A stretch of DNA of 10,907 nucleotides, taken from positions 1 through 10,907 of the forward strand of contig JAOXYB010058557.1 of assembly GCA_028565635.1 (NCBI GenBank), read 5' to 3'. The notes beneath the pieces are model-generated. The model searched no databases, had not been told where the DNA came from, and saw only the letters and a list, made by a program, of their open reading frames with translations. Of this stretch, positions 9,901 to 10,907 are shown piece after piece. This DNA is from Phoronis ovalis (taxonomy: Eukaryota; Phoronida; Phoronidae). How positions within the stretch are numbered: position 1 is the first letter of the stretch; each line of letters opens with the position of its first letter. A program made the translations under genes and the position numbers.

Positions 9901-9956
9901 AATTCAAAAGTTTGATTATTTTCTAAACTGAACTGAACATGATGATGAGTTCTGTC
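246..9956 (-). CDS. C-terminal part of a coiled-coil protein with a CaaX ending (10 spliced exons; 5' end outside the window)
   Basis: Gene-level entry. Joining 9828-9956, 8481-8579, 6375-6463, 6090-6228, 5564-5670, 5145-5307, 4621-4701, 4067-4167, 1221-1356 and 246-950 gives 1749 nt in one open frame: 582 codons plus TAA. Every intron begins with GT (one with GC) and ends with AG on the minus strand, and split codons match at each junction (phases 0,0,2,0,2,0,0,2,0). Domain order: an acidic segment of about 43 residues; long Glu/Lys/Leu-rich coiled coil to about residue 375; then a Ser/Thr/Arg-rich low-complexity tail ending in CRLM. The composition suggests an elongated dimeric cytosolic or cytoskeletal protein that may be membrane-tethered through prenylation; this is inference. 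I do not recognise the family. Kinesin stalk/tail, centrosomal or ciliary coiled-coil proteins are possibilities, and no motor or other catalytic domain lies in the window. The N-terminus and promoter are beyond 10907. Confidence 0.88.
951..1220 (-). other. Intron i-j with a GC-richer patch
   Basis: A 270-nt intron. About 1072-1175 is visibly less AT-rich than its surroundings and has no coding frame that fits the exon phases. It could be part of an old repeat, but I cannot name one. Confidence 0.5.
1221..1356 (-). CDS. Exon i: coiled-coil segment
   Basis: 136 nt: one base, then 45 codons from EFLRRGLVDKQGMLERQLR to NEITQFKKQ. The acceptor is TTATTTCAG|GGAATT and the donor CAG|GTAAAA. Heptad-like spacing of L, I and F residues continues the coiled coil. 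The block FLRRGLVDKQGMLERQ loosely resembles the YL-x-R-x-Q units of exons f and g. Confidence 0.88.
2119..2126. repeat. Possible target-site duplication, left copy
   Basis: AGTACCTG occurs here and again at 2956-2963, directly outside the two ends inferred for the LINE from its coding remains. Eight bases can match by chance, so this is suggestive only. Confidence 0.4.
2259..2870 (-). pseudogene. Reverse transcriptase C-terminal fragment (3' part of the LINE)
   Basis: About 200 codons stay open from near 2870 down to a TGA at 2259-2261. The fragment begins just after where the catalytic aspartates would be (NQKDGQELLTNVERYGG) and covers the thumb and the C-terminal domain common to RTE-like proteins. 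The usual zinc-knuckle-like GH motif of the C-terminal region is altered (FQIGRSLLQ). There is no proper start codon, so this is the surviving body of a longer protein. The next frame carries the remaining C-terminus to 2180. Confidence 0.82.
2862..2955 (+). pseudogene. Inverted reverse transcriptase fragment (palm region before the catalytic box)
   Basis: The plus strand reads LDYIMRRATKDEERLGF, then TLKERQSSR. In RTE-like LINEs this stretch (usually written D-Y-V-x-R ... G-x-T-L ... R-S-S-R) lies immediately before FADD. Its orientation is opposite to the rest of the element. Downstream of about 2956 the match disappears, although the frame stays open by chance to 3047. Confidence 0.68.
2956..2963. 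repeat. Possible target-site duplication, right copy
   Basis: Second copy of AGTACCTG. The recognisable reverse transcriptase reading on the plus strand stops at this point, which is where an inverted 5' segment should end. Confidence 0.4.
3370..3390 (-). other. Candidate 21-nt microexon between exons h and i (second)
   Basis: The minus strand reads AATTCAACAG, then 21 nt, then AAAG|GTTTGC. Phase 2 at both ends lets it be inserted into the h-i junction without breaking the frame. It would encode the very polar NENHRER, which suits the surrounding coiled coil. The donor is weak beyond the GT. Confidence 0.38.
3553..3573 (-). other. Candidate 21-nt microexon between exons h and i
   Basis: On the minus strand, TTTTTAATTAG is followed by 21 nt and then a near-perfect donor, GA|GTAAGT. 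Phase 2 on both sides fits exons h and i. Adding it would insert seven residues ending in CDHAYE. It also joins in frame with the second candidate at 3370-3390, giving CDHAYENENHRERE. It has no other visible explanation, but microexons of this size can arise by chance. Confidence 0.42.
4067..4167 (-). CDS. Exon h: coiled-coil segment
   Basis: 101 nt, 33 codons plus TG. The acceptor is TTATTTGTAG|GAGTTG and the donor CTG|GTAAGC is strong. The peptide begins ELVLLKDDLNEEKEQLRKQG and ends SAAQKAKLN. Joined directly to exon i, the split codon is TG|G (Trp); with the microexon candidates downstream it becomes Cys or Trp, depending on which are included. Confidence 0.87.
4168..4620 (-). other. Intron g-h, no feature seen
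   Basis: 453 nt of AT-rich sequence with canonical ends (GTAAGC ... TTTGTAG). No coding frame, known repeat or structure stands out. Confidence 0.65.
4621..4701 (-). CDS. Exon g: coiled-coil segment repeating the exon f pattern
   Basis: 81 nt, 27 codons, phase 0 at both ends. The acceptor is GCTTTTTCAG|ATAGAG and the donor AGG|GTAAGC. The peptide starts IEEIEGYLDRRQAIVERH and ends DVDELDR. The block YLDRRQAIVERH is similar to YLERHQKMLERE in exon f, suggesting an internal repeat in the helix. Confidence 0.87.
4702..5144 (-). other. Intron f-g (GC-AG), with a short TTAA-type repeat
   Basis: 443 nt, starting with GC on the minus strand and ending in AG. The only local structure is an ATTA/TTAA simple repeat around 4973-4992. 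Confidence 0.65.
5143..5144 (-). promoter_or_regulatory. GC 5' splice donor (GC-AG intron)
   Basis: The minus strand reads AAAGAG|GCAAGT, the usual form of the minor GC donor class: AG before and AAGT after. The intron ends in TTTTTCAG before exon g. Phase 0 on both sides keeps the frame open, whereas splicing at the nearby GT would reach a TAG within about ten codons of exon g. Confidence 0.75.
5145..5307 (-). CDS. Exon f: long helical coiled coil, followed by a GC donor
   Basis: 163 nt: one base, then 54 codons from TETDILMEYELHEL to ALEDYEKE. It is the most regular coiled coil in the window, with ERESRLLEREEDLSKRQKAL in its middle. The acceptor is CTGTTTTAG|AACTGA. The exon ends GAG before GCAAGT, a non-canonical GC donor. 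The alternative GT four bases further on would cause a stop in the next exon, so the GC site is preferred on frame grounds. Confidence 0.86.
5564..5670 (-). CDS. Exon e: coiled coil ending, Cys-containing linker
   Basis: 107 nt, 35 codons plus CA. The acceptor is TTTTTTAG|GTCGAT and the donor CCA|GTAAGT is strong. The peptide begins VDELEKKLTNLSRHTP and then leaves coiled-coil composition for a linker, VHKCPGSEEKGC. The CA|A split codon makes Gln with exon f, giving the local sequence GCQTETD across the junction. Confidence 0.87.
5671..6089 (-). other. Intron d-e with a tRNA-like, SINE-type patch
   Basis: 419 nt. It contains a tRNA box-A-like sequence near 5980 and an inverted pair TGGGCATT/AATGCCCA at 5843-5850 and 5865-5872. 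The patch is less AT-rich than neighbouring introns, consistent with an old insertion. Confidence 0.5.
5978..6030 (+). repeat. Possible tRNA-derived SINE head (degenerate)
   Basis: TGGCTCATTTGG at 5980-5991 matches the polymerase III box A pattern TRGCNNARYNGG at nearly every position. About 30 nt later GGGTTTAGACAC sits where box B (GGTTCRANNCC) would be, but it is poorly conserved. No SINE tail or target duplication could be defined, so it may be chance or a very old copy. Confidence 0.35.
6090..6228 (-). CDS. Exon d: coiled-coil segment
   Basis: 139 nt: one base completing the Lys codon, then 46 codons from NFLENGHKDAQ to KKLHKYEKK. The acceptor is TTTTCAG|AAATTT. The donor AAAAAG|GTTATT is weak after the invariant GT, but it gives the right phase for exon e. 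The middle, EVVLKEKEKELSKKSKKL, is a clear high-charge coiled coil. Confidence 0.88.
6375..6463 (-). CDS. Exon c: very basic/acidic coiled-coil segment
   Basis: 89 nt, 29 codons plus two bases. The acceptor is TTTTTAG|ATGGCA and the donor GAA|GTAAGA. The peptide begins MAQSKSDKEKKKKEY and continues with EHELEELEEQIRNK. The split codon AA|A at the 3' end gives Lys with exon d. The ATG that opens the exon is not the start of the protein, because upstream exons join in frame. Confidence 0.88.
6699..6728 (-). other. Candidate 30-nt microexon between exons b and c
   Basis: On the minus strand, an AATAG acceptor precedes ten codons, LYVEKIEKKQ, followed by a good donor, CAG|GTAAAC. The length is a multiple of three and phase 0 fits both neighbouring exons, so it may be included or skipped. 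Its charge pattern matches the surrounding coiled coil. The pyrimidine tract before the acceptor is weak, which is the main argument against it. Confidence 0.42.
7196..7245. repeat. Long near-perfect hairpin (24-bp stem, 2-nt loop)
   Basis: Arms 7196-7219 and 7222-7245 pair at 23 of 24 positions, the exception being 7204 against 7237. The core CAGTATTAATATTT pairs with AAATATTAATACTG. Such a tight foldback is typical of a terminal or internal inverted repeat of a small non-autonomous transposon, but no family is recognised. Confidence 0.8.
7255..7309. repeat. Second hairpin directly beside the first (15-bp perfect stem)
   Basis: ACACATTGCTAAAAA at 7264-7278 pairs perfectly with TTTTTAGCAATGTGT at 7286-7300 across a 7-nt loop. 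After a 3-nt mismatch on each side, ATATCT (7255-7260) pairs with AGATAT (7304-7309). It lies nine bases after the first hairpin. Confidence 0.8.
7791..7800. repeat. Homopolymer C10
   Basis: Ten consecutive C in an otherwise AT-rich intron. It is likely length-variable and prone to sequencing error. Confidence 0.9.
8481..8579 (-). CDS. Exon b: start of the coiled coil
   Basis: 99 nt, 33 codons, phase 0 at both ends. The acceptor is TTGCAG|GGAGTT and the donor GAG|GTAACT. The peptide runs from GVEDSGKMKNSQREE to IQFKQQCRKE, with hydrophobic residues spaced as in heptads (I, L, L, I, F). The open frame runs through the donor into the intron for a further stretch, but GTAACT is the best donor and its phase matches exon c. 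Confidence 0.82.
8580..9827 (-). other. Intron a-b, about 1.25 kb
   Basis: AT-rich intron with canonical ends (GTAATT ... TTGCAG). It holds the palindrome cluster at 8964-9049. No coding frame in phase 0 with plausible splice sites was found, and no transposon protein is visible. Confidence 0.65.
8964..9049. repeat. Palindrome cluster with repeated CAGTTTAAC
   Basis: CTAGTTTAAACTAG at 9002-9015 is a perfect 14-bp palindrome. CAGTTTAAC occurs twice just before it (8982-8990 and 8994-9002). The block is framed by an inverted pair, ATTAGCCATT (8964-8973) and AATGGCTGAT (9040-9049), matching at 9 of 10 bases. It may be a small foldback element. Confidence 0.5.
9828..9956 (-). CDS. Exon a: acidic segment upstream of the coiled coil
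   Basis: 129 nt, 43 codons, phase 0 at both ends as read. The acceptor is a pyrimidine-rich TTTTTCTTTCAG before GACAGA, and the donor is CAG|GTAATT. The peptide starts DRTHHHVQFSLENNQ and includes the acidic stretch FEFESDDKMEKFDPDDG, so it does not look like coiled coil. It is the most 5' exon I can define. The frame is the only one consistent with the next exon without a stop. It resembles no domain I can name. Confidence 0.8.
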
Positions 9957-10907
9957 CTGAAAGAAAAATGAATTTCTTTCTATGGTAACCCAAACTTAAG
10001 CATTTTTATAACAATTTATGGAAGTTTTACATTTTTAACTCATTCTATAAGAATATTTACTCCCGAAAGCTACATGCTGTACTTGCTACCCTTTGATAGC
10101 AACTGTTTTATTTTACAAGTAAATGAATATCATATCTTCTCGACTTTTTTTACAAAAACATGATTGACTTATTTACTGAATCTTGTAATCCTAGGTTTAA
10201 TATGGACTTAATCACTGAAAATTATACTACAACACTACTGTATTGGAAAGTTATTTCTGTAGCTTATAATTCTGACAGTTACCTAAAAATCAGATTTCTG
10301 AGGTTACTAATCCTGTTTATATGGTGTTCCCTTTTGGAGTGTACTTCAAATGCCAGTGTTATAGAATTAATGAGCTAACCCACCTAGTTTATGTGGATTG
10401 CAATGTTTACACAGTCAGTGGTTGTTCAAGCTGATAATATTATTGGTCCAGGGTCCCAATAAAAGGACATAAATAGACAATATAAAGTTGAGTAAACAGT
10501 GATCACATTGATTTGGAAGTCAGTTATCAGTAGACCAGTGGATTTATCACACCACTAGGTTACATTGATTCAAGTAAGTGTTGTACTATCAAAGCTGAAA
10601 ATTTCAAATTTAAATAAAATTGTGGAATGTGTTTTTTTAAATATTTATTTACTTTTTATTTAAACAGCAATTTTTAAATGCATTAGGTCTCACCCAGGGT
10701 TTTAGCCAGCGACCCGTCATTCCATCAAATGACGGGTTATAATTTTCAATTGACGGTCAAAAAATTTGGCTGTGCAGGGAGAAGGGGGCAGAAAAAATAT
10801 TTTTGATGATAGATATTGTTAGTATACTAGTTAATAGTTTTTCCAATGCACAGTTTTTCTAAAAAAAATGTTGCAAACTGGGTGAAAAAAAACCAGTTTT
10901 CTTACCA
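9957..10907 (-). other. Upstream intron (partial), no confirmed exon
   Basis: About 950 nt between exon a and the window edge. It is AT-rich except for the patch near 10690-10790. A plus-strand open frame at 10160-10378 has no recognisable content and no splice or start context, so I treat it as chance. A consensus donor, TG|GTAAGA, lies at the very edge (GT at 10904-10905). Confidence 0.55.
10712..10737. repeat. GC-rich hairpin, probably part of a repeat element
   Basis: ACCCGTCATT (10712-10721) and AATGACGGGT (10728-10737) form a perfect 10-bp stem with a 6-nt loop. A related TGACGG follows at 10751. The surrounding 100 bases are much richer in G and C than the flanks, as expected for an inserted element. 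The family is unknown to me. Confidence 0.6.

Noticed and set aside
10040-10110. Possible exon upstream of exon a with a GTAAAT donor
   Set aside because: The open frame that avoids stops would force exon a into a phase with a stop codon.
10160-10378. 72-codon plus-strand open frame
   Set aside because: Hydrophobic, biased composition from AT-rich DNA, with no recognisable motif and no splice context. Treated as chance.

Overview
The window is AT-rich eukaryotic DNA carrying the 3' half of one intron-rich gene on the minus strand. The organism is probably an invertebrate animal. Support: coding blocks interrupted by introns with textbook acceptors and GTAAG-type donors; long AT-rich introns; and a decayed non-LTR retrotransposon of a type common in cnidarians, molluscs and other invertebrates. 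I saw no bacterial operons, ribosome binding sites or CRISPR arrays. The species cannot be named from the sequence.

Layout, in gene order from high to low coordinates. Ten coding exons lie at 9828-9956, 8481-8579, 6375-6463, 6090-6228, 5564-5670, 5145-5307, 4621-4701, 4067-4167, 1221-1356 and 246-950. All nine junctions keep one reading frame, and the spliced length is 1749 nt (582 codons plus stop), with the 5' end of the gene beyond base 10907. The encoded C-terminal part begins with a short acidic stretch and continues as about 300 residues of charged coiled coil. It ends in a Ser/Arg/Thr-rich, apparently disordered tail finishing in Cys-Arg-Leu-Met, a CaaX-type prenylation signal. I do not recognise the family. 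A cytoskeletal, centrosomal or motor-stalk coiled-coil protein is only a structural guess. Three further microexons (6699-6728, 3553-3573, 3370-3390) would fit the frame exactly and are given as candidates.

The largest intron (1357-4066) holds a dead RTE-like LINE fragment, about 2127-2955. Its 3' part reads on the minus strand, and a short piece from further upstream in the same reverse transcriptase reads on the plus strand, starting near 2865. This 5'-inverted arrangement is typical of twin priming, and a possible 8-bp target-site duplication flanks it. Other introns hold a pair of tandem hairpins (7196-7309), a tRNA-like SINE-type patch (about 5978-6030), a palindrome cluster (8964-9049) and a GC-rich foldback (10712-10737). 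The 3' untranslated region fills 1-245, with no polyadenylation signal in view.

There is one host gene plus intronic repeats. I found no novel multi-gene system. The most unusual points are the CaaX-ended coiled-coil protein, a GC-AG intron that frame logic supports, the microexon candidates and the twin-primed LINE.
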